Shown one piece after another: positions 19,070-31,764 of a stretch of 64,000 nucleotides of DNA. The position numbers and the translations under genes were made by a program. Within the stretch, counting starts at the first letter, position 1. Every line of letters begins with the position of its first letter. Under the pieces are notes generated by a model. That model was not told the DNA's origin. It did no database searches and saw only the letters and a program-made list of their open reading frames with translations. Where the stretch lies: positions 38,559 to 102,558 of the forward strand of contig JAHZJB010000064.1 in NCBI GenBank assembly GCA_022601135.1. The letters run 5' to 3'. The DNA is from Actinomycetes bacterium (GTDB taxonomy: Bacteria; Actinomycetota; Actinomycetes; Mycobacteriales; Mycobacteriaceae).

Positions 19070-20600
19070 GTGAGCACCGGTCGCAGCCGCCCGCCGGTAC
19101 TGCTGCTGATACCGGCGGTGCTGGTGGCGACGGGCACCCTGATCCCGCTCGGCTACCTGGCAGGTCGAGCGCTGCAGCGCGGCTGGCCTTTCGTCGTCGA
19201 GGAACTGATTCAACCGCGCACCGCGGCCCTGGTGGGCCGGTCGCTGCTGCTGGTGGTCACGGTCACCGCAGCATGTGTGGTGCTCGGTGTGGGCATGGCC
19301 GTGCTTGTCAGTCGCACAGACCTCACGGCCCGACGTGCACTGGCGGTGGCACTCACGCTGCCGTTGGCCATGCCGAGCTATCTTCTGGCCTATCTGTGGG
19401 TGTCCCGCTATCCCACAGTCGCCGGATTCTGGGGTGCCTGCCTGGTGCTGACCCTGGTCAGCTATCCCCTGGTCATGCTGACCACGATGGCGGCGCTGGC
19501 CCGGGCCGATTCGGCTCAGGAGGAGGTGGCGCGATCATTGGGCCTCGGCGGGTTCGCCGTGCTGTTCCGGGTCACCCTGCGCCAGGCACGCGCCGCGATC
19601 GCGGCGGGCGCCCTGCTGGTCGCTTTGTATGTGCTCAGCGACTTCGGCGCGGTGGCGGCGATGCGGTTCGAGGCGTTCACCTGGGTGATCTACGGGGCGT
19701 ACCGCTCAGGTTTCAACCCGGCGCGGGCAGCGGTTCTTTCGCTGGTGCTGATGGTGTTCGCCGTGGTCCTGGTGATCGCCGAAGGCCGCGCCCGAGGACT
19801 GGCAGCCTCGACTCGGGTCGGCAGCGGCTCCCCACGACCGGCCCCGTTGAACCGTCTCGGATGGTGGAACGGGGTCGCGCTCCTGCTTCCGGCTGCCGTC
19901 CTCATCGCCGCGATCGTGGTGCCCGGCGCAGCGCTCGCGGACTGGCTGCTGACCGCCGGCCCTCGGTGGAACGCCGCGGAATGGGTTGGGGCACTCGGCT
20001 CCACACTGTGGCTTTCGGTCGCCGCGGCGCTGGCCGCGACGGCAGCAGCCTTACCGCTCGGCGTGCTCGCCGCTCGCTACCGCGATCGTGCGACGCGGAC
20101 CCTGGAGGGCGCAAGCTATGTGGCGCACGGACTTCCGCCGATCGTCATCGCGATCTCGATGGTGTCACTCGGCGTTCTGTTGCTGCGTCCGATCTACCAG
20201 CGCGAGCCACTGCTGATCCTGGCCTATACGGTTCTGTTCGTGCCGTTGGCAATCGGATCGATCCGTACGGCGGTCGAGGCTGCGCCGATTCGGTTGGAGG
20301 AGGTGGCCCGCTCCCTCGGCCGGCCGCCACTGCGGGCTTTCAGCACGGTGACCGCGCGGGGGGCGCTGCCCGGGATCGCGGCCGGAGCAGCACTGGTGCT
20401 GTTGACCTGCATGAAGGAGTTGCCGGTCACCCTGCTGCTACATCCCAACGGCACCGACACCTTGGCCACGCGTCTATGGAGCTACAGCTCGGTAAGCGAC
20501 TACGCGGCGGCAGCACCGTACGCGGCGGCACTGCTGCTGTTCGCGGCCGTCCCGACCGCGGTGCTGGGCATGTGGAGTACGGGCGCGGTGAGGGTTCGGG

Positions 20601-20608
<8 letters not shown>
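19070..20608 (+). CDS. Fe3+ ABC transporter permease, fused two-half
   Basis: 512 residues from GTG 19070, 10 bases after the lipoprotein stop. Twelve or so membrane segments arranged as two homologous halves, each with a permease EAA loop: ARSLGLGGFAVLFRVTL in the first and ARSLGRPPLRAFSTVTARG in the second. Such doubled permeases are typical of FbpB/SfuB iron importers; ModB would be about half this length. Second gene of the operon. Confidence 0.88.
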
Positions 20609-23096
<2,488 letters not shown>

Positions 23097-23100
23097 CTAG

Positions 23101-23280
23101 GTGCCCGGCGGGCGCCCCCTGGTCGGACTGGGCGCGAGTCCTCCCGAGGACGCGGTGTATCCACTACTCGTCACGGACTCCGACGGGCAGCAACTTCCCG
23201 GCGAGAACGACTACATCCTCGTTCGGTGCCGGATGTTTCGCGCGACCTGCAGGCAGCTGCTGTGGGCTACCCGCCGCTGA
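23101..23280 (+). pseudogene. Relic of a DUF1254/DUF1214-family gene
   Basis: In this short frame the segment VGLGASPPEDAVYP followed by LLVTDSDGQQLPGENDY is the pattern I know from DUF1254/DUF1214 proteins (GLGANPPEDAxYP then D-x-DGxPLxGxNxY). After NDYIL the family sequence breaks off; the next expected residues (an FGAG-like stretch) appear in another frame, then a stop follows. No start or N-terminal domain precedes it. I read it as a decayed fragment, overlapping the end of the amidase on the other strand. Confidence 0.5.
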
Positions 23281-24769
23281 CCAATGTCGGCGTGAATCGG
23301 GGCGGGGTTCGCAGCCGAGTCGCGCGCTCGAACGCGTACGCATAGCCGATGATCTTCGCCTCCTGATACGCGCCCGCGAAGAACGACAAACCCACCGGCA
23401 GTCCGCTCAGGTAGCCGACCGGGACGGAGATGTGCGGGTAGCCGGCCACTGCGGGGGCCGTCGAGCAACCACCGGGAAGCAGATTGTCGCCAACGATGGG
23501 GTCAATGACAAATGAAGGCGAGCCCTCGGTGGGGGCGATGATCGCGTCGAGCCGGTGGACACGCAGGGCCATATCGATTCCATGGGTCCGGCTCTGGCGC
23601 CGTAGCGCCGCCTGGATTCGTTGACAATCCGCGTCGGCGGGGTCACCCTTCTCCCGCGCCTGTTCGAACAACTCCTGCCCGAAGTACGGCATCACCCGAT
23701 CGGCATTGGCCACGTTGAACGCGATGAGTTCGTCCAGGCTCCGCACTCCCGCCAGCGGGTGGGAAGCGAAATAGTCGTTGAGGCTCGCCTTCAGGCCGTA
23801 CAGCAGGAGTTCGAGCTCGAGGTCGCCGAAGAAAGGAAGTGAACTCGCCCGGACCGGATCGACGATCTCGGCCCCGAGCCCTGCCAGCTGAGCTATTGCC
23901 GCCTCGATGAGCGAGTCGGTTCCCTCATGCTGACCGAAACACTCCCGGGCCACTCCCAACCGAGCCCCCCGCAGGGAACCCGGGTCCAGAAAACGGCCGT
24001 AATCCATCGCCCGGGGCGCCTCGCGGGTCGCAGGATCATCCTCATCGGCACCGGCCATCGCCGTCAGGAGGGTCGCGGCGTCGGCGACCGTGCGCGTCAT
24101 CGGGCCCGCCGTGTCCTGTTGTGCCGCAACGCCGATCACTCCAGAGCGGCTGACCAGCCCGACAGTCGGCTTCACACCGACGATCGAGTTGCTGGAAGCC
24201 GGCCGCACGATCGAGCCGTCGACCTCCGCGCCGACCGCGGCGACGCAGAGGTTGGCCGCCACCGCCACCGCCGACCCGGAACTCGACCCTAGGGGGCTGC
24301 GATCCAGTACGTAGGGGTTGCGGACCTGACCGCCCCGACTGCTCCACCCGCTGCAAGGCCGGGTAGAGCGCAGGTAGCCCCATTCGCTCATGTTGGTCTT
24401 GCCCAGAATCACCGCACCGGCGGCCCGCAAGTTCCTCACCAGATAGGCATCGCGTGGCGCGACGTTGTGTTCGAGGGCCAGCGAGCCTGCCGAGGTCACC
24501 ATCTTGTCACCGGTGTCGATGCTGTCCTTGACGACTATGGGTATGCCGTGAAGGGGTCCTCGCAGCCGTCCCCGCAGACGCTCGGCATCGAGCGCTTCGG
24601 CGATTGGCACCGCGTCGGGGTTGATCTCGATGATCGACCGTAGCCGAGGTCCGGCCCGGTCGATTTCCGAGATTCGCCGGAGATAGCCTTCAGTCAGACT
24701 CGCGGCGGTCCACTCACCACGCTCGAATGCGGCTTGGGCTTCGGCGATGGTGAATTCCGGCACATCCAT
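23267..24769 (-). CDS. Amidase-signature family amidohydrolase
   Basis: 500 residues from the ATG at 24767-24769, preceded by GGAGG; longer in-frame starts would overlap gnd1. Amidase-signature catalytic elements: Lys in IPIVVKDSIDTG, the Gly/Ser-rich stretch LGSSSGSAVAVA, and the nucleophile region VDGSIVRPASSNSIVGVKPT. The enzyme should hydrolyse a carboxamide to acid plus ammonia; there is no GatA context (no gatB or gatC). It sits between gnd1 and guaB1, 31 bases after gnd1, and is probably co-transcribed. Confidence 0.87.
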   Translation of the reverse strand: MDVPEFTIAEAQAAFERGEWTAASLTEGYLRRISEIDRAGPRLRSIIEINPDAVPIAEALDAERLRGRLRGPLHGIPIVVKDSIDTGDKMVTSAGSLALEHNVAPRDAYLVRNLRAAGAVILGKTNMSEWGYLRSTRPCSGWSSRGGQVRNPYVLDRSPLGSSSGSAVAVAANLCVAAVGAEVDGSIVRPASSNSIVGVKPTVGLVSRSGVIGVAAQQDTAGPMTRTVADAATLLTAMAGADEDDPATREAPRAMDYGRFLDPGSLRGARLGVARECFGQHEGTDSLIEAAIAQLAGLGAEIVDPVRASSLPFFGDLELELLLYGLKASLNDYFASHPLAGVRSLDELIAFNVANADRVMPYFGQELFEQAREKGDPADADCQRIQAALRRQSRTHGIDMALRVHRLDAIIAPTEGSPSFVIDPIVGDNLLPGGCSTAPAVAGYPHISVPVGYLSGLPVGLSFFAGAYQEAKIIGYAYAFERATRLRTPPRFTPTLVSGG

Positions 24770-24800
24770 TCCGCTACCTCCGAGGGCCGCGCGGCAACCG

Positions 24801-26270
24801 TTAGGCCTCGACCTCGCTGCGGTCCCCACCCCACAGCGTATGGAACCGCTTGGCCGGATCGGCGTCGGTGCGGCCATAGGTGTGCGCACCGAAGAAGTCG
24901 CGCAATCCCTGTGTCAGGGCAGCCGGCAACCTTTCCGTGCGTAGCCCGTCGTAGTAGGACAGCGCGGAGCTGAATCCCGGTATCGGGATGCCCAGCTCGG
25001 TGGCCATGACCACGACTCGCCGCCAACTGTCGATCGCATTCTCGACCGCGCTGCGGAAATATGGCGCCACGATCAGCGTGGGCAGATCCGGGTCTTCGTC
25101 GAAGGCGTCTTTGATGCGGTTGAGGAATTTCGCTCGGATGATGCAGCCGCCGCGCCAGATGGTCGCAAGGTCCCCCGGGGTGATGCCCCAGCCGTATTCC
25201 GCCGATCCGGCCTGAATCTGATTGAAGCCTTGAGCGTAGGCGACGATCTTGGACGCGTACAACGCTCGGCGAACGTCCTCGGTGAACTGAGCCGAGGCGC
25301 TCGGGCCGGATAACGGATTACCGAGCTTGCCCGACGCCAGCCCTGTCGTCGCTCGGCGTTGGGCCACCGAACCCGACAGCGCTCGAGCGAAAACGGCTTC
25401 GGCGATACCGGTGACCGGAACACCCAGATCGAGTGCTGATTTCACGGTCCACCGACCGGTGCCCTTCTGCTCGGCTTCATCGAGGATCAGGTCCACGAGC
25501 GGCCTTCCGGTCTTGGCGTCGATCTGCCGCAGCACGTCCGTGGTGATCTCCACCAGGAAGCTGTCCAGGTCGCCCTTGTTCCACTCGCCGAACACATCGG
25601 CGATTTCTGGCGCGGATTTGCCCAACCCGTCACGCAACAGCTGGTAAGCCTCGCCGATCAGTTGCATGTCGGAGTACTCGATGCCGTTGTGCACCATCTT
25701 CACGAAATGCCCCGCGCCGTCGGGCCCAATGTGGGTGCAGCACGGGACACCGTCGACGTGGGCGGAGATCTCCTCGAGCAGCGGCCCGAGGCTCTGGTAG
25801 GACTCGGCGGGCCCGCCCGGCATGATCGACGGGCCGTTGAGCGCGCCCTCCTCGCCACCTGAGATGCCGGCTCCGACGAAATGCAACCCACGGTCCCGCA
25901 TCGCCTGCTCACGACGGATGGTGTCGGTGTAGAGCGCATTGCCGCCGTCGATGATGATGTCGCCGGACTCCATGGACTCGGCGAGCTCCTCGATCACCGC
26001 ATCGGTGGGGTCGCCGGCCTTTACCATGATCAGCACTCGCCGCGGCTTCTCCAGCGCACCAAGAAACTCCGGAATTGTCTCGGTGCGCACGAAGTCGCCG
26101 TCGGATCCGTGCTCAGCGAGCAGCGCGTCGGTCTTGCCGATTGAACGGTTGTGCAACGCCACCGTGTAGCCGTGCCTGGCAAAGTTGCGTGCGATATTCG
26201 ATCCCATGACTGCCAGACCGGTGACGCCGATCTGCGCTGTGGGAGCGGGGGAGTGCGAACTCATAGACAA
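24801..26270 (-). CDS. gnd1: 6-phosphogluconate dehydrogenase, decarboxylating
   Basis: 489 residues, the long Gnd1 type. NADP site GVTGLAVMGSNIARN with HNRSIGKTD; substrate motif GAGISGGEEGALNGPSIMPGG; catalytic Lys in FVKMVHNGIEYSDMQL; C-terminal GTGRWT and the tail ending in RTDADPAKRFHTLWGG. It makes ribulose 5-phosphate, CO2 and NADPH in the pentose phosphate pathway. A second ATG at codon 3 is an alternative start. Probable first gene of gnd1-amidase-guaB1. Confidence 0.95.
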   Translation of the reverse strand: MSMSSHSPAPTAQIGVTGLAVMGSNIARNFARHGYTVALHNRSIGKTDALLAEHGSDGDFVRTETIPEFLGALEKPRRVLIMVKAGDPTDAVIEELAESMESGDIIIDGGNALYTDTIRREQAMRDRGLHFVGAGISGGEEGALNGPSIMPGGPAESYQSLGPLLEEISAHVDGVPCCTHIGPDGAGHFVKMVHNGIEYSDMQLIGEAYQLLRDGLGKSAPEIADVFGEWNKGDLDSFLVEITTDVLRQIDAKTGRPLVDLILDEAEQKGTGRWTVKSALDLGVPVTGIAEAVFARALSGSVAQRRATTGLASGKLGNPLSGPSASAQFTEDVRRALYASKIVAYAQGFNQIQAGSAEYGWGITPGDLATIWRGGCIIRAKFLNRIKDAFDEDPDLPTLIVAPYFRSAVENAIDSWRRVVVMATELGIPIPGFSSALSYYDGLRTERLPAALTQGLRDFFGAHTYGRTDADPAKRFHTLWGGDRSEVEA

Positions 26271-26345
26271 CTACCTTCCCATTACCTTCCGATCGCTTGT
26301 TGCGGCACAGCTTGTGCTCATCCAACACCAGTGCGGCCTGGGTGC

Positions 26346-27272
26346 TCAGGAGAGGAACAGTCGATGGAGCTCAGCCAGCCATGGCACCGCCAATGCGACG
26401 GTGGGGATCACGAACACTGCCGCTGCGGCGAAGTACGCACCTGCGGCGAGGACCAGACTGTTGGGCCTGCCGCCCAGTCGGCGCACCCGCACCACCGTCG
26501 TGGGCCCGCCGGCAGCCAGAGCGCCCCTGGGGGCACGCCCTTCGGCACAGGCGACCAGGGCGCGCGCCAGCGGGGTGGGTCCGGTGGCGCGAACCGCCGC
26601 ATCATCGGCAAGTAGTTCGATCAGGAGCCGCACGGCATTGAGCGCGTTCGCACTGCGAACGAACCGGGGAAACGCGGCGTGCACCGCGGTGAACATCTCC
26701 AACACCAGATCGTGACGGGCCCGCAGGTGGGCATGCTCATGGGTGAGGATCGCGGCAATCTCGCTGTTCGACAAGGTGTTCAAAGCACCCTCGCTGAGGA
26801 CCACGCGGCTGCGGACCCCGGGCAGGCAGTACGCCAGTGGTTCGGCGATGTCCAGAATGCGCAGTTGCGGTGCGGTGGCGTGGGACGCGCCGACCAGATC
26901 GACCACCATCCGGTGGTGGGCACGGCGACGTCGCGTGGCAATGGCGACGTTGAGCACTGATACGACCAGCCGAGCGCCGATCATCAGCGTGATGGCGAGC
27001 ACCACCACGTAGGCCGCCCACAGCGGCCACCCGAGCAGGTCGGCCTCGCCGGTCAACGTCACGGTGGGGCGACCGTCTTCGCCGGGTACGAATAACCGAC
27101 TGGTGATGGCGATTCCGGCAGAGAACGCCGAGAGGACCGCCGCCAGCGCGATGGACTGCCACAGCACGATCGCCGACCTGGGCGCGCGCAACGGCCAGGT
27201 AGTGCGCGCCAACAGGGCAGGCACCGGCCCTGACAGAAGAAGAGCGACAACAGTGAAGGCCAGCGCGGACAC
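26346..27272 (-). CDS. M56/BlaR1-like membrane metallopeptidase (Rv1845c-like)
   Basis: 308 residues with N-terminal membrane helices (from MSALAFTVVALLLSG), a zinc site HEHAH (about 178) in AAILTHEHAHLRARHD, and a C-terminal membrane helix. It lacks the penicillin-binding sensor domain of staphylococcal BlaR1. It follows blaI by 14 bases; in M. tuberculosis this pair controls the beta-lactamase/respiration regulon, the peptidase presumably acting on BlaI. Confidence 0.85.
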   Translation of the reverse strand: MSALAFTVVALLLSGPVPALLARTTWPLRAPRSAIVLWQSIALAAVLSAFSAGIAITSRLFVPGEDGRPTVTLTGEADLLGWPLWAAYVVVLAITLMIGARLVVSVLNVAIATRRRRAHHRMVVDLVGASHATAPQLRILDIAEPLAYCLPGVRSRVVLSEGALNTLSNSEIAAILTHEHAHLRARHDLVLEMFTAVHAAFPRFVRSANALNAVRLLIELLADDAAVRATGPTPLARALVACAEGRAPRGALAAGGPTTVVRVRRLGGRPNSLVLAAGAYFAAAAVFVIPTVALAVPWLAELHRLFLS

Positions 27273-27286
27273 GCGGTAAGTGTCTC

Positions 27287-27703
27287 TCAGCGGCTGCCCG
27301 TACCGCCAGCGGTTGGGTTGTTTCTTTCGGCGTTCTCGAGGTCAGCCAGCGCACGGCGTAGCGCAGCTGCCTCGTCGTAGCCAACCCGCTCGACGAAATG
27401 CACCAACGCAGCTTCCCGGCTGCCGGAATCGGCGGCCTGGTCGAGAGCATCGACCATCAACCCGGCAACCAGTTCATCCCTGCCGTAGGCAGGGGCGTAA
27501 CGATGCGCTCGATCGTCGCGGTGCTGGACGACCAGATTCTTCTTCGCCAACCGCTGCAGCACGGTCATGATCGTCGTGTAGGCAAGGTCGCGGTGGACCG
27601 AAAGGACTTCGTGCACCTGACGGACGGTTTGCGGCCCGTCCGCAGACCAGAGATGGTCCATGACGGAGCGCTCCAACTCGCCGAGCCGCGTCACCTTGGC
27701 CAT
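27287..27703 (-). CDS. blaI: BlaI-family winged-helix repressor (Rv1846c-like)
   Basis: 138 residues. LGELERSVMDHLW opens the winged helix; LAYTTIMTVLQRLAKKNLV is the recognition region and DRAHRYAP the wing. The C-terminal part dimerises. BlaI represses its own operon and other genes until cleaved on cell-wall stress. A direct repeat TACTAC-5-TACTAC at 27739-27755 just upstream is a possible operator. Confidence 0.9.
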   Translation of the reverse strand: MAKVTRLGELERSVMDHLWSADGPQTVRQVHEVLSVHRDLAYTTIMTVLQRLAKKNLVVQHRDDRAHRYAPAYGRDELVAGLMVDALDQAADSGSREAALVHFVERVGYDEAAALRRALADLENAERNNPTAGGTGSR

Positions 27704-27732
27704 CTTCCGTCCATCTCCTGCCAGCTGTACTT

Positions 27733-27897
27733 CTAGCCTACTACGGGATTACTACCGTCGGTCGTATCGCGTTCCGCGCCCATCGGTCTCAGCCGCGGCG
27801 GTGGGCCGCTGATGTCGACATCGTCGTTCTCTCCGACCTGGTCGCCGGAGCCCGGTGCGGCGAACTCCTGAGCGGCACTCCCTGGGGTTCCCTGCAT
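27733..27897 (-). CDS. Possible 54-residue small protein upstream of blaI
   Basis: ATG at 27895-27897, stop TAG at 27733-27735, 29 bases before the blaI start. The product is acidic and proline-rich (SGDQVGENDDVDISGPPP) with no membrane helix. Third-position GC (about 70 percent by my count) is below that of clear genes here, so coding is uncertain. Its 5' end lies directly against an iron-box-like sequence, so it could be iron-regulated and cotranscribed with blaI. Confidence 0.25.
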   Translation of the reverse strand: MQGTPGSAAQEFAAPGSGDQVGENDDVDISGPPPRLRPMGAERDTTDGSNPVVG

Positions 27898-27913
27898 AGT
27901 AAGCCTTGCCTAA
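27895..27913. promoter_or_regulatory. Weak iron-box-like site
   Basis: CATAGTAAGCCTTGCCTAA matches the IdeR box at about 12 of 19 positions, good only in the right half. The 10-mer GCCTTGCCTA recurs exactly 100 bases downstream inside the better box at 27995-28013. Confidence 0.3.
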
Positions 27914-27966
27914 TACATTGGGCAAAGTTGAACAGGCGGATACATTGGGCAAAGTTGGACAGGCGG
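27913..27966. repeat. 27-bp tandem duplication between two iron boxes
   Basis: Two adjacent 27-base units (27913-27939 and 27940-27966), 26 of 27 bases identical, each starting ATACATTGGGCAAAGTTG. Not coding. Confidence 0.95.
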
Positions 27967-27986
27967 CCGGGCGGTTCCCGGAAAGC

Positions 27987-28016
27987 TTGCAAATTTAGGG
28001 CAGCCTTGCCTACTAT
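27987..28016 (+). promoter_or_regulatory. Iron-box-controlled promoter of the MrsI-like RNA
   Basis: -35 TTGCAA (27987-27992) and -10 TACTAT (28011-28016) are 18 bases apart. The spacer and -10 contain TTAGGGCAGCCTTGCCTAC (27995-28013), which matches the IdeR box at 14 of 19 positions and is itself palindromic. IdeR-Fe2+ bound here would block the promoter. Confidence 0.65.
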
Positions 28017-28022
28017 CTCGGT

Positions 28023-28150
28023 GGTCTTCGAGGGCAGCATTCCTGAATCTCGAAAGCCGCCGGACCGCCCCGGGGTCCTGAGGGCTGCAGAGACCCCCGG
28101 TCCGCAACCAGGACGGGCCCCACGCAACGCGTGGGGCCCGTCCGACTTCC
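28023..28150 (+). ncRNA. mrsI: Candidate MrsI iron-starvation sRNA
   Basis: About 120-130 nt RNA predicted from the promoter ending at 28016. It has a first stem-loop (CGGACCG 28061-28067 and GGGGTC 28072-28077 paired with GACCCC 28092-28097 and CGGTCCG 28098-28104, with a four-C bulge) and ends in a perfect 15-bp hairpin at 28111-28143. In M. tuberculosis the iron-sparing sRNA MrsI (ncRv11846) is encoded in the same Rv1846c-Rv1847 gap, is IdeR-repressed and lowers bfrA expression. Position, iron box and structure agree. The exact 5' end and the pairing seed are not visible to me; both ends are estimates. Confidence 0.65.
28111..28143 (+). terminator. 15-bp hairpin ending the sRNA
   Basis: GGACGGGCCCCACGC (28111-28125) pairs perfectly with 28129-28143 around a 3-base loop AAC. 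No T-run follows. It lies 67 bases before the next GTG start, so it should insulate the thioesterase and urease genes from the iron promoter. Confidence 0.75.
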
Positions 28151-28210
28151 CCCCACGGCCCCCGCGACCCCCACTCGAATGCCCATCCGCCGTGGGTGTA
28201 GACACGACCG

Positions 28211-28615
28211 GTGACCACTGACCTCCCCGAAGGCCTCGGCGTCGGATTCGACCGAGAGCTCGGTCTGACCTACCTCGAGATGACCCCCGACGGCGGCCGC
28301 GCGGAGCTGCCGATTACCGAAAAACTGCTGCAGCCGTACGGCATCGTGCACGGTGGCGTGTACTGCGCGATCGTCGAGAGCCTGGCCAGCGTCTCGGGGG
28401 CGGTGTGGCTGAAAGCCAACGGCGGGGGCAAGGTCGTCGGGGTCAACAACAGCACCGACTTTCTGCGCGCAGTCGGGTCCGGCATGGTGACCGCCGCGTC
28501 TTCTCCGATCCACCGCGGACGCCGTCAGCAGCTCTGGCTGATCACCATCACCGACGCCGACGGCCGCCTCGTGGCACGCGGCCAGGTCCGGCTGCAGAAC
28601 CTGCCGACCGGGTAG
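28211..28615 (+). CDS. PaaI-type hotdog thioesterase (Rv1847-like)
   Basis: 134 residues from GTG 28211. Hotdog-fold signature YGIVHGGVYCAIVESLAS with the conserved HGG, followed by VGVNNSTDFLRAVGSG. It should cleave an acyl- or aryl-CoA thioester. It comes just before ureA, as Rv1847 does, but nothing links it to urea metabolism. Confidence 0.87.
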   Translation: MTTDLPEGLGVGFDRELGLTYLEMTPDGGRAELPITEKLLQPYGIVHGGVYCAIVESLASVSGAVWLKANGGGKVVGVNNSTDFLRAVGSGMVTAASSPIHRGRRQQLWLITITDADGRLVARGQVRLQNLPTG

Positions 28616-28667
28616 CTGATTTCCCCTGCGCTGCTGATTTCCGCCAGCCGTGGCAGGATCGCCAACT

Positions 28668-28970
28668 ATGCGTTTGACCCCGCATGAACAGGATCGGCTG
28701 CTGATTTCCTATGCAGCCGAGCTCGCCCGGCGCCGCCAGGCACGTGGCCTGAAACTCAACCATCCCGAGGCAGTCGCGGTCATCACCGATCACATTCTCG
28801 AAGGTGCGCGAGATGGCCGCACCGTCGCCGAACTGATGGTCACCGGCCGCGCGGTTCTCACCCGCGACGACGTCATGGAGGGAGTAGCCGAGATGCTCGG
28901 CAATGTCCAGGCGGAAGCCACGTTCCCGGACGGCACCAAGCTTGTCACCGTCCACCACCCCATCCCGTGA
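28668..28970 (+). CDS. ureA: Urease gamma subunit
   Basis: 100 residues, normal length. [12 protein letters not shown] start, [23 protein letters not shown] and the conserved end VTVHHPIP. An in-frame ATG 18 bases upstream (28650) is not conserved. First gene of the urease cluster ureABCFGD. Confidence 0.95.
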   Translation: MRLTPHEQDRLLISYAAELARRRQARGLKLNHPEAVAVITDHILEGARDGRTVAELMVTGRAVLTRDDVMEGVAEMLGNVQAEATFPDGTKLVTVHHPIP

Positions 28971-28980
28971 GGCAGGGTTG

Positions 28981-29347
28981 GTGAGCAACGAACCTCCCCA
29001 CCACCGATATCTCACCCCGGGCGAGATCCTCGTGGCCGAGGGTCTCATCGAGATCAACGCCGGCGCCAAGAGGCTCGAGCTGGAGATTGTCAACACCGGA
29101 GACCGGCCGGTCCAGGTCGGCAGCCACGTGCACCTGCCCCAGGCGAACGGCGCGCTGCAATTCGATCGGGGCGCCGCACACGGGCACCGATTCGACATCC
29201 CGGCCGGTACCGCGATCCGGTTCGAACCCGGCGTGACACAACGTGTCCACCTCGTTCCGCTGGCGGGCACCCGGGAGGTGCACGGCCTGAGCTTGAGCCC
29301 TCCGGGCAAATTAGACGGCCCACCGCGGGCAGATCGGACGAAAACGA

Positions 29348-29355
<8 letters not shown>
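28981..29355 (+). CDS. ureB: Urease beta subunit
   Basis: 124 residues from GTG 28981, 10 bases after ure[11 protein letters not shown] start, [18 protein letters not shown] and [17 protein letters not shown] are beta-subunit hallmarks. The C-terminus runs about 15-20 residues past the usual end with a basic, Pro-rich tail. The last 8 bases overlap ureC. Confidence 0.93.
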
Positions 29356-31068
<1,713 letters not shown>

Positions 31069-31069
<1 letters not shown>

Positions 31070-31722
31070 TGCCGACGCCGACGGGCCTTGCCACGCTGAT
31101 CGCCCTGTCCGATTCCCGGCTACCGGCCGGAGGCCACGTGCACTCCGGCGGCATCGAGGAGGCGGTGGTCAGTGCGCTGGTGACCGATATCGTCACGTTG
31201 CGCGCGTACCTGCGCCGCCGGATACGCAGCCACGGCCTGGTCACTGCCTCGCTGGCGGCAGCGGTGCACAGGGGAACACTATCGGCAACCGCCGGAGCTA
31301 GCGGCGACACTGAAACCGATGCCCGCACACCAGCTCCCGCCGCGCGCACGGCGTCGCGGGCCCAGGGGCGCGGACTCGTTCGGTTAGCCCGCCGGAGCTG
31401 GCCCGAGTTCGGGTGGGATCCGCTCGGCTCCACTCCGCACCTCGCGGTAGCAGCGGGCGCAGTGGGTGACGCAAGTGGCCTCGCACCCGAGCACACCGCT
31501 TTGTCGGTCGTCTATACGACGATGACGGGTTCGGCGACTGCGGCGCAACGGCTGCTGGCACTGGATCCAGGCGATGTCGCGGCGGTGACGTTCGAGCTGT
31601 CCCAGCTGTGTGAGCAGACCGCACGCCAGGCCACCGAGCAACTCGCCGATCTGTCCGACCCGCTGCTGGACGTGCTCGCCCAGCGCCACATCAAACGTGA
31701 ACGTCCCCTCTTCGCGTCGTAA
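31069..31722 (+). CDS. ureF: Urease accessory protein UreF
   Basis: 217 residues. ALSDSRLPAGGHVHSGGIEEAV is the UreF opening; all-alpha protein that acts with UreD and UreG in nickel insertion. Starts in a TGATG overlap with ureC. Confidence 0.9.
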
Positions 31723-31764
31723 TTCACCAGCTCATGATTCATCAACAGAAAGGGCGTACCCGCT

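Noticed and set aside
17934..19073. Overlapping + strand frame on the iron lipoprotein gene
   Set aside because: Arg-rich shadow; the 18007 frame has signal peptide, lipobox and family motifs.
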